DNA of 64,000 nucleotides, taken from the NCBI RefSeq assembly GCF_024462775.1, contig NZ_JANGCE010000021.1, positions 1-64,000 of the forward strand. The letters run 5' to 3'. This DNA is from Butyricicoccus faecihominis. Its GTDB lineage: Bacteria > Bacillota > Clostridia > Oscillospirales > Butyricicoccaceae. Positions 56,181 to 64,000 of this stretch are shown here, one piece after another (the first letter of the stretch is position 1; each line of letters begins with the position of its first letter). The position numbers and the translations under genes are program-made. Below the pieces are notes generated by a model that worked only from the letters and a program-made list of their open reading frames with translations, did not search any database and was not told where the DNA came from.

Positions 56181-56241
56181 CCAAAACGGCGCTAAAAACC
56201 GAGGTTTTTTGCAGAAAGATTTCGATCTTCTTGAAAAAGCC

Positions 56242-56322
56242 TTGCAATTCCGGCGCATTGGTGCTATACTATCACTGTTAAGTAAGATAAGTAATCGTAA
56301 GGAGTGGCGAAAGCCACTCCTT
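56242..56322 (+). promoter_or_regulatory. rimP-nusA operon promoter and leader hairpin
   Basis: TTGCAA (56242-56247), 17 bases, TATACT (56265-56270). Then a hairpin AAGGAGTGGC-GAAA-GCCACTCCTT (56299-56322) in the leader, whose arm hides an AAGGAG sequence, before the true rimP site. It could be a NusA-sensitive attenuator or a decoy; unproven. Confidence 0.65.
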
Positions 56323-56357
56323 AACTGTTGCTTGAGGAGTTTTAAGGAGGGACGGCT

Positions 56358-56822
56358 TTGCAGGCAAAGCAGATCGTCGCCCGCGTGGAGGAACTGGTTC
56401 GGCCGCTGTGCGACGAAGCAGGCGTTTCGCTGTGGGATGTGGAATTTGAAAAAGAAGGCGGGCAGTATATGCTCACCGTTACGGTCGACCGGCCCGAGGG
56501 CGTGAATATCGACCAGTGCGAGCAGGTATCCCGCGCGCTCGACCCCATGCTCGATGAACCGGAGTTCAACGATATGCCGTCGTATACGCTTTGCGTATCC
56601 TCCGCTGGCCTGAGCCGCCGCCTCAAACGGCCCGAACACTTTGCGGCTTTTCTCGGCCACACGGTCGAGGTCGGCCTTTATAAGCCGGTAAACGGCGCCA
56701 AGCGCGCCGAGGGGACGCTTACCGCGTATGACGAGGGCCGCGTCACGTTGGATTGCGGCGGCCAGACGATCGTTTATGAACCGAAGGACATCGCCGCCGT
56801 TCGTCTGGCGGTCGAGATATAA
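56358..56822 (+). CDS. rimP: Ribosome maturation factor RimP
   Basis: 154 residues from a TTG start (AAGGAGGG upstream). VEELVRPLCDEAGVSLWDVEFEKEGGQYMLTVTVDRPEGVNIDQCEQVSRAL is typical. Helps assemble the 30S head. First gene of the nusA-infB operon. Confidence 0.95.
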   Translation: MQAKQIVARVEELVRPLCDEAGVSLWDVEFEKEGGQYMLTVTVDRPEGVNIDQCEQVSRALDPMLDEPEFNDMPSYTLCVSSAGLSRRLKRPEHFAAFLGHTVEVGLYKPVNGAKRAEGTLTAYDEGRVTLDCGGQTIVYEPKDIAAVRLAVEI

Positions 56823-56843
56823 TAAGGAGTTGACTTAGAAAAA

Positions 56844-57902
56844 ATGGTGAACGCAGAATTTTTTGACGCTCTGGATCTGCTGGAAAAAGAAAAGGGCATT
56901 CCGGTCGATTACATGCTCGACCGCGTGGGGCAGGCGCTCATTACCGCCTATAAGCGCGATAACGACGGCATGACCGATAACGTTTTCGTCGATCCCGATC
57001 GTACAAAGAAAACCATCCGCATGTACGTGCGCAAGACCGTCGTGGACGACGTTTATGAGCCGTACGAGGAGCTCAGCGTCGACGAGGCGCTGGAATATAA
57101 GCGCGACGCCAAGCTCGGCGATATCATCGATATCGAAATCCCCACCAAGTCGTTTGGCCGTATCGCCGCGCAAACGGCAAAGCAGGTCATCATTCAGGGC
57201 ATCCGCGAGGCGGAACGCGGCATGGTCATCTCCGAATTTGAATCCAAGGAACACGAGATCCTCACCGGCGTGATCTCCCGCATCGATCCGCGCACGGGCA
57301 ACGCTTATCTGGATGTGATCTCCGGCGGCGAAAAGACCGAAGCCGTGCTCGCTTCTTCCGAGCAGGTGCGCGGCGAGGAGATCGAAGAGGGCCAGCACCT
57401 GAAGGTCTACCTAATCGAGGTGCGGCGCGGTACGCGCGGCCCGCAGATCGTGGTGTCACGCACGCATCCGGGCCTTGTCAAGCGCCTGTTCGAGCTTGAA
57501 GTGCCCGAGATCCACTCCGGCGTGGTCGAGGTAAAATCGATCGCGCGCGAAGCGGGCAACCGCACCAAGATCGCCGTGATGTCGAACGATGAAAACGTGG
57601 ACCCGATCGGCGCATGCGTCGGCACGCGCGGCGCGCGCGTGACCAACATCACGAACGAGCTGGGCGGTGAAAAGATCGACATCATCAAGTGGAGCGAGGA
57701 TATGCCCTCCTTCGTGTCGGCCGCGCTCGCGCCGGCGGACGTTGTTTCCGCCACCCTGCAAGCGGACGGCAAGAGCTGCCGCGTGCTTGTACCGGACGAT
57801 CAGCTTTCGCTGGCCATCGGCAAGGAAGGGCAGAACGCCCGCCTCGCCGCCAAGCTGACCGGCTGCAAGATCGATATCGCGCCCGAATCCGCGGGCGAGT
57901 AA
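56844..57902 (+). CDS. nusA: Transcription factor NusA
   Basis: 352 residues, the short Gram-positive form without C-terminal acidic repeats. N-terminal RNAP-binding domain (FFDALDLLEKEKGIPVDYML), S1 domain (~135-200), and two KH domains (CVGTRGARVTNITNELGGEKIDII; LAIGKEGQNARLAAKLTGCKIDI). Controls pausing and termination. Confidence 0.97.
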   Translation: MVNAEFFDALDLLEKEKGIPVDYMLDRVGQALITAYKRDNDGMTDNVFVDPDRTKKTIRMYVRKTVVDDVYEPYEELSVDEALEYKRDAKLGDIIDIEIPTKSFGRIAAQTAKQVIIQGIREAERGMVISEFESKEHEILTGVISRIDPRTGNAYLDVISGGEKTEAVLASSEQVRGEEIEEGQHLKVYLIEVRRGTRGPQIVVSRTHPGLVKRLFELEVPEIHSGVVEVKSIAREAGNRTKIAVMSNDENVDPIGACVGTRGARVTNITNELGGEKIDIIKWSEDMPSFVSAALAPADVVSATLQADGKSCRVLVPDDQLSLAIGKEGQNARLAAKLTGCKIDIAPESAGE

Positions 57903-57923
57903 AAGGGAAGGAGAGCGGCAAAC

Positions 57924-58199
57924 ATGACCACCAAGAAAATACCCATGCGGCAGTGCCTCGGTTGCCGCGAGATGTTTCCCAAACGCGAGCTCATCCGCGT
58001 CGTCCGTTCACCGGAGGGCGAGATCGCGCTCGATTTTAAGGGCAAAGCGCCGGGGCGCGGCGCGTACCTTTGCAAGAACCCCGCGTGCCTGAAAAAGGCG
58101 CGCAAAAGCCGTGCGATTGCGCGGGCGTTTGCCTGCGAGGTGCCCGAGGCGGTATATGACGCGCTGGAAGCGCAGATGGAGGCGCAGAATGGCCAATGA
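57924..58199 (+). CDS. rnpM: RNase P modulator RnpM (YlxR, DUF448)
   Basis: 91 residues: RQCLGCREMFPKRELIRVVRSPEGEIALDFKGKAPGRGAYLCKNPACLKKARKSRAI. Small RNA-binding protein, reported to bind RNase P RNA in Bacillus. Overlaps the ylxQ start by 11 bases. Confidence 0.93.
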   Translation: MTTKKIPMRQCLGCREMFPKRELIRVVRSPEGEIALDFKGKAPGRGAYLCKNPACLKKARKSRAIARAFACEVPEAVYDALEAQMEAQNGQ

Positions 58200-58686
58200 T
58201 CCGGTGCTCGGCATGCTTGGGCTGTCCCGCAAGGCGGGCAAGCTCGCTCCGGGCGATGAAATGACGCGCGACGCTTGCGCGGAAGGCAAGGCGCGGGCCG
58301 TGTTCCTCGCGTCGGACGCCGGCTCGGCTGCCGCCAAGAAAGCGGAATACTACGCGGAAAAGGCAAATGTGCCGCTGATCCGCCTGCCGCACAGCAAGGA
58401 GGCGCTCGGCGCGGCGATCGGCAAATCGCAAAGCGCCGTCTGCGCGGTCACCGATATCGGTCTGGCCGCTTCTGCCGTGCAAAAGCTCGCGGCGCAGGAC
58501 GCCGCCTTTGCAGACGCCGCGCGGCTGCTCGCAGAGAAGAACACGCGCATCCAATCCCGTAAGGGTCGCAAAAAAGATAAATCCGGCAGGTCCGCCAACG
58601 AGCAAAACGGCGAGACCGCCGGCGCTGATACAAACACCAAACCAAAATTCACTACGGAGGTGAGCGCCAATGGCAATAGAAAATAA
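58189..58686 (+). CDS. L7Ae-like RNA-binding protein YlxQ with basic tail
   Basis: 165 residues from the ATG at 58189, inside the end of rnpM. L7Ae/eL8 fold in ~1-105 ([39 protein letters not shown]...[11 protein letters not shown]). The final ~45 residues are basic and low in complexity ([15 protein letters not shown]), longer than in B. subtilis YlxQ. It overlaps the infB start by 17 bases. Probably binds kink-turn RNA. Confidence 0.88.
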   Translation: MANDPVLGMLGLSRKAGKLAPGDEMTRDACAEGKARAVFLASDAGSAAAKKAEYYAEKANVPLIRLPHSKEALGAAIGKSQSAVCAVTDIGLAASAVQKLAAQDAAFADAARLLAEKNTRIQSRKGRKKDKSGRSANEQNGETAGADTNTKPKFTTEVSANGNRK

Positions 58687-61036
58687 ATACCGTGTGCACG
58701 AGGTCGCGAAGGATTTCGGCGCGACGACGAAAGAGATCACCGAAATCCTGACCGAATACTGCTCAGCGCCCAAGAACCACATGCAGGTACTGGGCGATAA
58801 GGAGCTATCCGTTATTTTTGAATACCTGACCCAGCACCATCCGGTCGAGGATATCGAAGGTACGCTGAACGCGCAGCTCGCCGCGGCCGCGGGCCCCGCG
58901 AAGAAGCCGCAGCAGCAGGAGAAGCCTGCCGCCGCAGCGCCGCAGCAGAACGCGCCGGGGGCGCAGGGCGGCGATAACAAGCAGCCGCAAGCACAGGCGC
59001 AGCCCCAGCAGCAGAAGCCCGATCAGGCGCAGCAGGCAAGCAAGGTCAAGCAGATCCACCGTATCGATACGCGCACCGGCGGCGATGTAAACCTCGCCAA
59101 GTACGACGAGCGCATCGACAATCTGGTGCCGGATAAGGCCAACAAGCTGGGCACTTCGACCAAGCAGAAGCTGACCAAGAAATCCGACCAGCGCGCGCGC
59201 CCCTTCGGCAACAAGCGCCGTCAGGAGGAGCAGGAGAAGATGCGCCGCTTGCAGCGCCAGCAGCAAATGGCCGCGCTGAAGAAGATTCCGGTCAAGGTCA
59301 TGATTCCGGAGGAGATCTCCGTCGGCGAACTGGCCAGCCGTATGAAGCGCACCGCGTCGGACGTAATCAAGGGCCTGATCAAGCTCGGCGTGATGGCGTC
59401 GATTTCCGAGATCATCGATTACGACACCGCCGCGATCATCGCGGAGGAAATGGGCTGCAAGGTCGAGAAGGAAGTCCATGTCACGATCGAGGAGCAGCTC
59501 TTTGACGAGCACGAGGACAGCGCGGACGATCTCGTGGCGCGCGATCCGGTTGTGGTCGTTATGGGTCACGTCGACCACGGCAAGACCAGCCTGCTCGACG
59601 CGGTCCGCAAGACCAAGGTGACCGAGGGCGAAGCCGGCGGCATCACCCAGCACATCGGCGCGTACCGTGTTCAGGTCGGCGGCAAGCCGATCACCTTCCT
59701 CGATACCCCGGGCCACGCGGCGTTCACGTCCATGCGTGCGCGCGGCGCGCAGGTGACCGATATCGCGATTCTGGTGGTCGCGGCGGACGACGGCGTTATG
59801 CCGCAGACGATTGAAGCGATCAACCACGCCAAGGCGGCGGAGATCCCGATCATCGTCGCGGTCAACAAGATCGATAAGGAAGGCGCGAACCCGGACCGCA
59901 TCGTGCAGCAGCTGACCGAGTACGGCCTTGTGCCCGAAGAGTGGGGCGGCGACACGATCGTATGCCAGATTTCCGCCAAGTTCGGCAAGGGCATTGAAAA
60001 TCTGCTTGAAATGGTACTGCTGACCGCCGAGGTCGCCGATCTGAAGGCGAACCCGAATCGCAAGGCGCGCGGCACGGTCATCGAAGCCAAGCTCGATAAG
60101 GGCCGCGGCCCGGTCGCTACCGTGCTGATCCAAAACGGCACGCTGCACGCGGGCGACAGCGTGATCGCGGGCACGGCGGTAGGCCGCGTGCGCGCCATGA
60201 CGGACGACGACGGCAAAAAATTGCAGACCGCGGGTCCCTCCGTGCCGGTCGAGATCATCGGTCTGGCCGAGGTGCCGGGCGCTGGCGACGAGTTCTACGC
60301 GGTGGACAACGAAAAGATGGCCCGCGAGCTGGTCGAGCAGCGTAAGGAAAAGGAAAAGGAAGAGCGCAACAAGGCCTTCCACAAGGTCACGCTCGACAAC
60401 CTGTTCGACTCCATCCAGCAGGGCGAAATGAAGGAACTGAACATCATCGTCAAGGCCGACGTACAGGGCTCGGTCGAAGCGGTGCGCGCTTCGCTCGAAA
60501 AGCTGACGAACGAAGAGGTCCGCGTCCGCGTGATCCACGGCGCTGTCGGCGCGATCAACGAATCCGACGTTATGCTGGCTTCCGCTTCGGGCGCGATCAT
60601 CGTCGGCTTCAACGTGCGGCCCGACCGTTCGGCCGCCGAAACCGCCGAGATGCAGGGCGTCGATATGCGTATGTACCGCATCATCTACGATTGCATCGAA
60701 GAGATGGAGCAGGCCATGAAGGGCATGCTCGAGCCCAAGTTCAAGGAAGTCGTTCTCGGCCACGCCGAGGTGCGTCAGGTGTTCAAGATCACGGGCGCGG
60801 GCGCTGTCGCTGGCACGTATGTGCAGGATGGCTGCATCCGCCGCAACGCGCAGGTGCGCGTCGTGCGCGACGGCATCGTATTCCACGAGGGCCAGCTCAA
60901 CACGCTCAAGCGCTTCAAGGATGATGTAAAGGAAGTTGCTTCCGGGTATGAATGCGGCATGAGCATCGAAAACTATAACGATATCAAGGAGCAGGATATT
61001 ATTGAATGCTTCGTGATGGAAGAGATCAAACAATAA
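58670..61036 (+). CDS. infB: Translation initiation factor IF-2
   Basis: 788 residues. N-terminal IF2_N helices ([23 protein letters not shown]), a Gln/Ala-rich linker (~70-125), a second IF2_N part, then the GTPase: [24 protein letters not shown] and SAKFG, followed by the beta-barrels and C2 domain binding fMet-tRNA. GGAGG lies before the ATG, within ylxQ. Confidence 0.98.
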   Translation: MAIENKYRVHEVAKDFGATTKEITEILTEYCSAPKNHMQVLGDKELSVIFEYLTQHHPVEDIEGTLNAQLAAAAGPAKKPQQQEKPAAAAPQQNAPGAQGGDNKQPQAQAQPQQQKPDQAQQASKVKQIHRIDTRTGGDVNLAKYDERIDNLVPDKANKLGTSTKQKLTKKSDQRARPFGNKRRQEEQEKMRRLQRQQQMAALKKIPVKVMIPEEISVGELASRMKRTASDVIKGLIKLGVMASISEIIDYDTAAIIAEEMGCKVEKEVHVTIEEQLFDEHEDSADDLVARDPVVVVMGHVDHGKTSLLDAVRKTKVTEGEAGGITQHIGAYRVQVGGKPITFLDTPGHAAFTSMRARGAQVTDIAILVVAADDGVMPQTIEAINHAKAAEIPIIVAVNKIDKEGANPDRIVQQLTEYGLVPEEWGGDTIVCQISAKFGKGIENLLEMVLLTAEVADLKANPNRKARGTVIEAKLDKGRGPVATVLIQNGTLHAGDSVIAGTAVGRVRAMTDDDGKKLQTAGPSVPVEIIGLAEVPGAGDEFYAVDNEKMARELVEQRKEKEKEERNKAFHKVTLDNLFDSIQQGEMKELNIIVKADVQGSVEAVRASLEKLTNEEVRVRVIHGAVGAINESDVMLASASGAIIVGFNVRPDRSAAETAEMQGVDMRMYRIIYDCIEEMEQAMKGMLEPKFKEVVLGHAEVRQVFKITGAGAVAGTYVQDGCIRRNAQVRVVRDGIVFHEGQLNTLKRFKDDVKEVASGYECGMSIENYNDIKEQDIIECFVMEEIKQ

Positions 61037-61045
61037 TGCGGGATG

Positions 61046-61186
61046 AATTAGGAGTTAGGAATTAGGAATTAGTAATAAAGGAGGCGTGCTTTGCGCGCAT
61101 ATCAAGATGATAGGCCCGCTGCCGCTTCCGCAATGACTAACGACTAATTACTAATGATCAATTATTAGTTCTCCCTTCCTAACTCC
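61046..61186. repeat. Foldback repeat between infB and rbfA
   Basis: Left arm AATTAGGAGTTAGGAATTAGG...AATTAGTAAT, right arm ACTAATTACTAAT...TTCCTAACTCC, with a GC-rich centre of about 70 bases. Same family as 36811-36916 and 37669-37757. No gene in 61037-61228. Confidence 0.65.
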
Positions 61187-61228
61187 GTTTTTCCACTTCC
61201 CAATTTATTTTGAAGGGAGAGAATCATT

Positions 61229-61603
61229 GTGCCATCGAATCGAATCGACCGGATCTCAGAAGAGGTCATGAAGGCTCTGGCGGAAGCCATCCGCACGGTC
61301 AAGGACCCGCGCGTGCAAAACGGGTTGGTCTCCATCGTGCACTGTGAGGTGACGGGCGACCTGCGCTATGCGAAGTGCTTTGTTTCCGTGCTCGGCAGCG
61401 AGCAGCAGGCAAAGGAAGTCATGAAAGGCCTGAAATCGGCCTCCGGCTACCTGCGCCGCGAAGTGGGCCGCAAGGTGCAGCTGCGCTACGCGCCCGAGCT
61501 GATCTTTACGCTGGATACCTCGATCACACACGGCGCCCATATTTCCGAGGTGCTGCATGATTTGAAAAATCAGGGCAAGCTCGGGGAGGAGGACGGCGAA
61601 TGA
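61229..61603 (+). CDS. rbfA: Ribosome-binding factor A
   Basis: 124 residues from a GTG start (AAGGGAGAG upstream). RIDRISEEVMKALAEAIRTVKDPRVQNGLVSIVHCEVTGDLRYAKCFVSVLG and ELIFTLDTSITHGAHI are typical. KH-like factor for 16S rRNA maturation. Overlaps the next gene by four bases. Confidence 0.96.
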   Translation: MPSNRIDRISEEVMKALAEAIRTVKDPRVQNGLVSIVHCEVTGDLRYAKCFVSVLGSEQQAKEVMKGLKSASGYLRREVGRKVQLRYAPELIFTLDTSITHGAHISEVLHDLKNQGKLGEEDGE

Positions 61604-62562
61604 CACTAGACATCGCAGGTGCGGCCGGGGCGCTTCTCGCGGCCGACCGCATCCTCATCCTGACGCACCGCAGGCCGGACGGCGATACCACCGGCTGCGC
61701 GGGCGCGCTCTGCCGCGGTCTTCGCCAACTCGGTAAAACGGCCTATATCCTGCCCAACCCCGATATCACAAAGCGCTATGCGCCTATGATAACACCTTGT
61801 TATCCGCCGGAGGAATTTTCCCCTGCGTATATTGTTACCGTCGATATCGCGGAAACAAAGCTGTTCACCGATAACGCTGTGATCTTTGAGGACAAGATCG
61901 ATCTTGCGATCGATCATCACCGTTCCAACCCGATGTTCGCCGCCAAAAATCTGGTGCGGCCCGACGCGGGCGCCTGCGCCGAGGTGATCTACGACGTACT
62001 GCTGGCCATGGGCGTTGTTTTAAGCGAGGACATCGCGGAGTGCGTTTATATCGGCGCATCGACGGATACGGGGTGCTTTAAGTATTCCAACACCACCGCG
62101 CACACGCACGCGGTCGCGGCTTCGTGCCTGTCCGCCGGTATTGACGGCGGCGAGCTTAACCGCATGCTGTTTGAGACCAAGTCGCGCGCGCGTTTCGAGA
62201 TGGAGCGCATCGTGTTTGACACCATGGAATTCATCGAGGGCGGCGCGATCGCGCTGGCCATGCTTTGGCGGCGCGATATCGACCGCACAGGCGCGGATAT
62301 GGACGATCTGGACTCGATCGCGTCGCTCACGCGGCAGATCGAGGGCGTGGAGATCGGCCTGACGCTGACCGAAAATAAGGACAAGACCGTAAAGGCGTCG
62401 GTGCGCACCACCAAGGAGATCGACGCTTCCGTTATCTGCAAAAAGCTGGGCGGCGGCGGTCATCTGCGCGCGGCGGGCGCAAGCTTTGATTGCGGCATGG
62501 ACGAGGCGCGCCGCCTGATCCTCGCCGCGGCGAAGGAGCAGTACCATGAGCGCCACGGCTGA
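61600..62562 (+). CDS. nrnA: DHH family phosphoesterase (NrnA-like)
   Basis: 320 residues. DHH domain motifs HRRPDGDTTG, VDIAE, AIDHHRSN and STDTGCFKYSN, then DHHA1 with GGGGHLRAAGAS. NrnA degrades short RNAs and pApA or pAp; substrate here is inferred from family and operon place. Overlaps truB by 17 bases. Confidence 0.93.
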   Translation: MTLDIAGAAGALLAADRILILTHRRPDGDTTGCAGALCRGLRQLGKTAYILPNPDITKRYAPMITPCYPPEEFSPAYIVTVDIAETKLFTDNAVIFEDKIDLAIDHHRSNPMFAAKNLVRPDAGACAEVIYDVLLAMGVVLSEDIAECVYIGASTDTGCFKYSNTTAHTHAVAASCLSAGIDGGELNRMLFETKSRARFEMERIVFDTMEFIEGGAIALAMLWRRDIDRTGADMDDLDSIASLTRQIEGVEIGLTLTENKDKTVKASVRTTKEIDASVICKKLGGGGHLRAAGASFDCGMDEARRLILAAAKEQYHERHG

Positions 62563-63469
62563 CGGTCTGAACGGCATTTTGCTGATGGACAAGCCGCAGG
62601 GCTTTACCTCGCACGATGTGGTGGCAAAGCTGCGCGGCATTCTGCGAACGCGGCGAATCGGCCACGGGGGCACGCTCGATCCGCTCGCCACCGGCGTTTT
62701 GCCGGTGTTCGTCGGCGGCGCGACCCGCGCGGCCGATTTTGCCGCGTCGCAGGATAAGGAATATGTCGCGGGCTTTCTGCTTGGCCGCGCCACCGATACA
62801 CAGGATGTGACCGGCGAAACGATAAGCGAAGCGCAAGCCCGCGCGTCGCTTGCGCAGGTGCGGGAGGCGGTCTCCGCTTTCCTTGGCCCGCAAAAGCAGG
62901 TGCCGCCCATGTATTCGGCGGTCAAGATCGGCGGCAAGAAGCTGTACGACCTTGCCCGGCAGGGTAAGGAAGTGGAGCGGCCCGCGCGCGATATCACCGT
63001 GCGCGAAATCACGCTGATTTCGTTTGACGAGGCGGCACAGACCGGTACGCTGCGCATGACGGTCAGCAAGGGCACCTATGTGCGCACGCTGGTGAACGAT
63101 CTGGGCGGGGCGCTGGGCACTTACGCATGCATGACGAGCCTTCAGCGCACGCGCGCCGGGGCGTATGCGCTGGAAAGCTGTGTGGGGTTTGATCAGGTCG
63201 AGCGGGCCGCGCAGGACGGCGGCGTACAGTCGCTTTTACTGCCGGTGGACGGCTTATTTCCCACGCTGCCCGCCGTCGCCTTGACGGATGAGGGCGAGGA
63301 GCGCATCTCGCGCGGCGCGGTTGTTTTTCCGCGTCAGGCGCGGGGCATGCCGGAAGAAGAAGGCGCGCTGTGCCGCGTTTATCATGCGGGGCGCTTTTTA
63401 ATGCTGGGGCAGGTGCGGACGCTGGAAAAGGGCGGTCTGGGCCTGTTCGTCTATAAAAATTTCCGATAA
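62546..63469 (+). CDS. truB: tRNA pseudouridine-55 synthase
   Basis: 307 residues. GILLMDKPQGFTSHDVV, catalytic Asp in HGGTLDPLATGVLPV, PPMYSAVKIGGKKLYDLARQGKEVERPAR and SKGTYVRTLVNDLG. A C-terminal PUA-like part is present. Makes pseudouridine 55 in tRNAs. Start lies inside nrnA. Confidence 0.96.
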   Translation: MSATADGLNGILLMDKPQGFTSHDVVAKLRGILRTRRIGHGGTLDPLATGVLPVFVGGATRAADFAASQDKEYVAGFLLGRATDTQDVTGETISEAQARASLAQVREAVSAFLGPQKQVPPMYSAVKIGGKKLYDLARQGKEVERPARDITVREITLISFDEAAQTGTLRMTVSKGTYVRTLVNDLGGALGTYACMTSLQRTRAGAYALESCVGFDQVERAAQDGGVQSLLLPVDGLFPTLPAVALTDEGEERISRGAVVFPRQARGMPEEEGALCRVYHAGRFLMLGQVRTLEKGGLGLFVYKNFR

Positions 63470-63506
63470 ACGGCCCACAGGCCGGAATAGGACTGGGGGA
63501 AACCCA

Positions 63507-64000
63507 ATGGAAGAGAATACATTGCCCCGCGCGATAGCGCTGGGGTATTTTGACGGCGTACATCTGGGCCACCGGGCCCTCATGGAGCGCGCGGTACAGC
63601 GCGCAAAGGAGATCGGCGGCACCTCCGCCGTATTCAGTTTTGACGCGCACCCGGCTTCCGTCATGCTGGGGCGGCAGGTGCCGCTGATCACAGCTAATTC
63701 CTACCGCCGCGATGAGATTAAAAAGCTGGGCGGGGTGGACGAGGTCATTTTCGGCCACTTCGACGAGAACTTGCAGCACATGGATTGGCGCGATTTTATC
63801 CACGAAATGCTCATCGGCCGGTTCCGCGCGCGGTATATCGTATCGGGCCGGAACAACCGGTTCGGCTACAAAGGCCTTGGCACGGCCGAAGGCATGGCGG
63901 AGGAGTGCCGCAAGGCGGGGATCGGCTACGACTGTATCGATGACGTCAAGGTGGACGGCATCGTCGTTTCGTCCACCTACATTCGGCAGCTGATCGCGCA
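63507..64000 (+). CDS. ribF: Riboflavin kinase / FAD synthetase, partial
   Basis: The frame is open to the window end: 164 residues of an expected ~300. Nucleotidyltransferase motifs: LGYFDGVHLGHRALM, FSFDAHPASVMLG, and VVSSTYIRQLI just before the cut. The usual DFRFG loop reads NNRFGYKG here. The flavokinase half lies beyond the window. A short gap with GGGGGAAA precedes the ATG. Normal last gene of the truB-ribF cluster. Confidence 0.93.
   Translation, partial: MEENTLPRAIALGYFDGVHLGHRALMERAVQRAKEIGGTSAVFSFDAHPASVMLGRQVPLITANSYRRDEIKKLGGVDEVIFGHFDENLQHMDWRDFIHEMLIGRFRARYIVSGRNNRFGYKGLGTAEGMAEECRKAGIGYDCIDDVKVDGIVVSSTYIRQLIA

Noticed and set aside
58805-61033. A 742-residue open frame antisense to infB
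   Set aside because: It mirrors infB codon by codon, has no ribosome site, and its composition is that of reversed GC-rich codons. The sense frame is an unmistakable IF-2.

Overview
The window reads as a chromosomal segment of a GC-rich, probably spore-forming Clostridia member; Oscillospirales is the likeliest order. The evidence is the Bacillus/Clostridium order of the ribosomal super-operon with rpsD between rpsK and rpoA, a SpoIIE homologue at 12.9 kb, the zinc-ribbon form of S14, strong Shine-Dalgarno sites and TTGACA/TATAAT promoters. The order is inferred from gene order and composition, not from a database match. No rRNA, tRNA or CRISPR array was seen.

Layout. 0-6.7 kb: a membrane-anchored spermidine synthase-like protein, a PAS hybrid histidine kinase, and a MerR-ABC exporter operon. 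6.7-10 kb: an AT-rich island with a broken serine recombinase, a BlaI/M56 regulator pair under a double-dyad operator, and a small decayed ORF. 10-18.3 kb: MFS/LysR pair, cold-shock protein, SpoIIE, DedA, and MATE/PadR pair. 18.27-31.95 kb: an apparent 13.7 kb integrative element of the Tn4451/TnpX type, with TnpV-, TnpW- and TnpX-like genes and imperfect terminal inverted repeats. Its cargo is a two-component system, a secreted helical protein, a MATE pump with an overlapping cytidylate-kinase-like gene, and a TetR-controlled pair of ABC half-transporters. It lies between the convergent PadR and EIIC-EAL genes. 32-36.8 kb: a PTS-EIIC-like/EAL fusion, a Dus enzyme, and an ECF sigma/anti-sigma pair. 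37.3-54 kb: the S10-spc-alpha ribosomal super-operon from rpsJ to rplQ, including secY, adk, map, a KOW protein, infA and rpoA. 54.5-56.2 kb: small proteins and an AraC-type regulator. 56.3-64 kb: the rimP-nusA-rnpM-ylxQ-infB-rbfA-nrnA-truB-ribF translation/RNA operon, cut by the window end in ribF.

The least explained structures are non-coding. (1) Two or three 'hairpin ladders', runs of tight perfect stem-loops about 200 bp long, sit in gaps inside the ribosomal super-operon; two of them share the order and outer stem sequence of several hairpins but differ at the tips. (2) A dispersed family of foldback repeats has AT-rich TTAGGAATTAG arms and GC-rich centres; copies lie between rpsJ and rplC, infB and rbfA, and the anti-sigma gene and the S10 promoter. 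(3) Inside the mobile element, two attenuator-like hairpins with the same loop precede a 79-residue gene and the MATE gene. The clearest unusual protein is the EIIC-EAL fusion, which suggests a sugar-sensing or sugar-transporting c-di-GMP phosphodiesterase.
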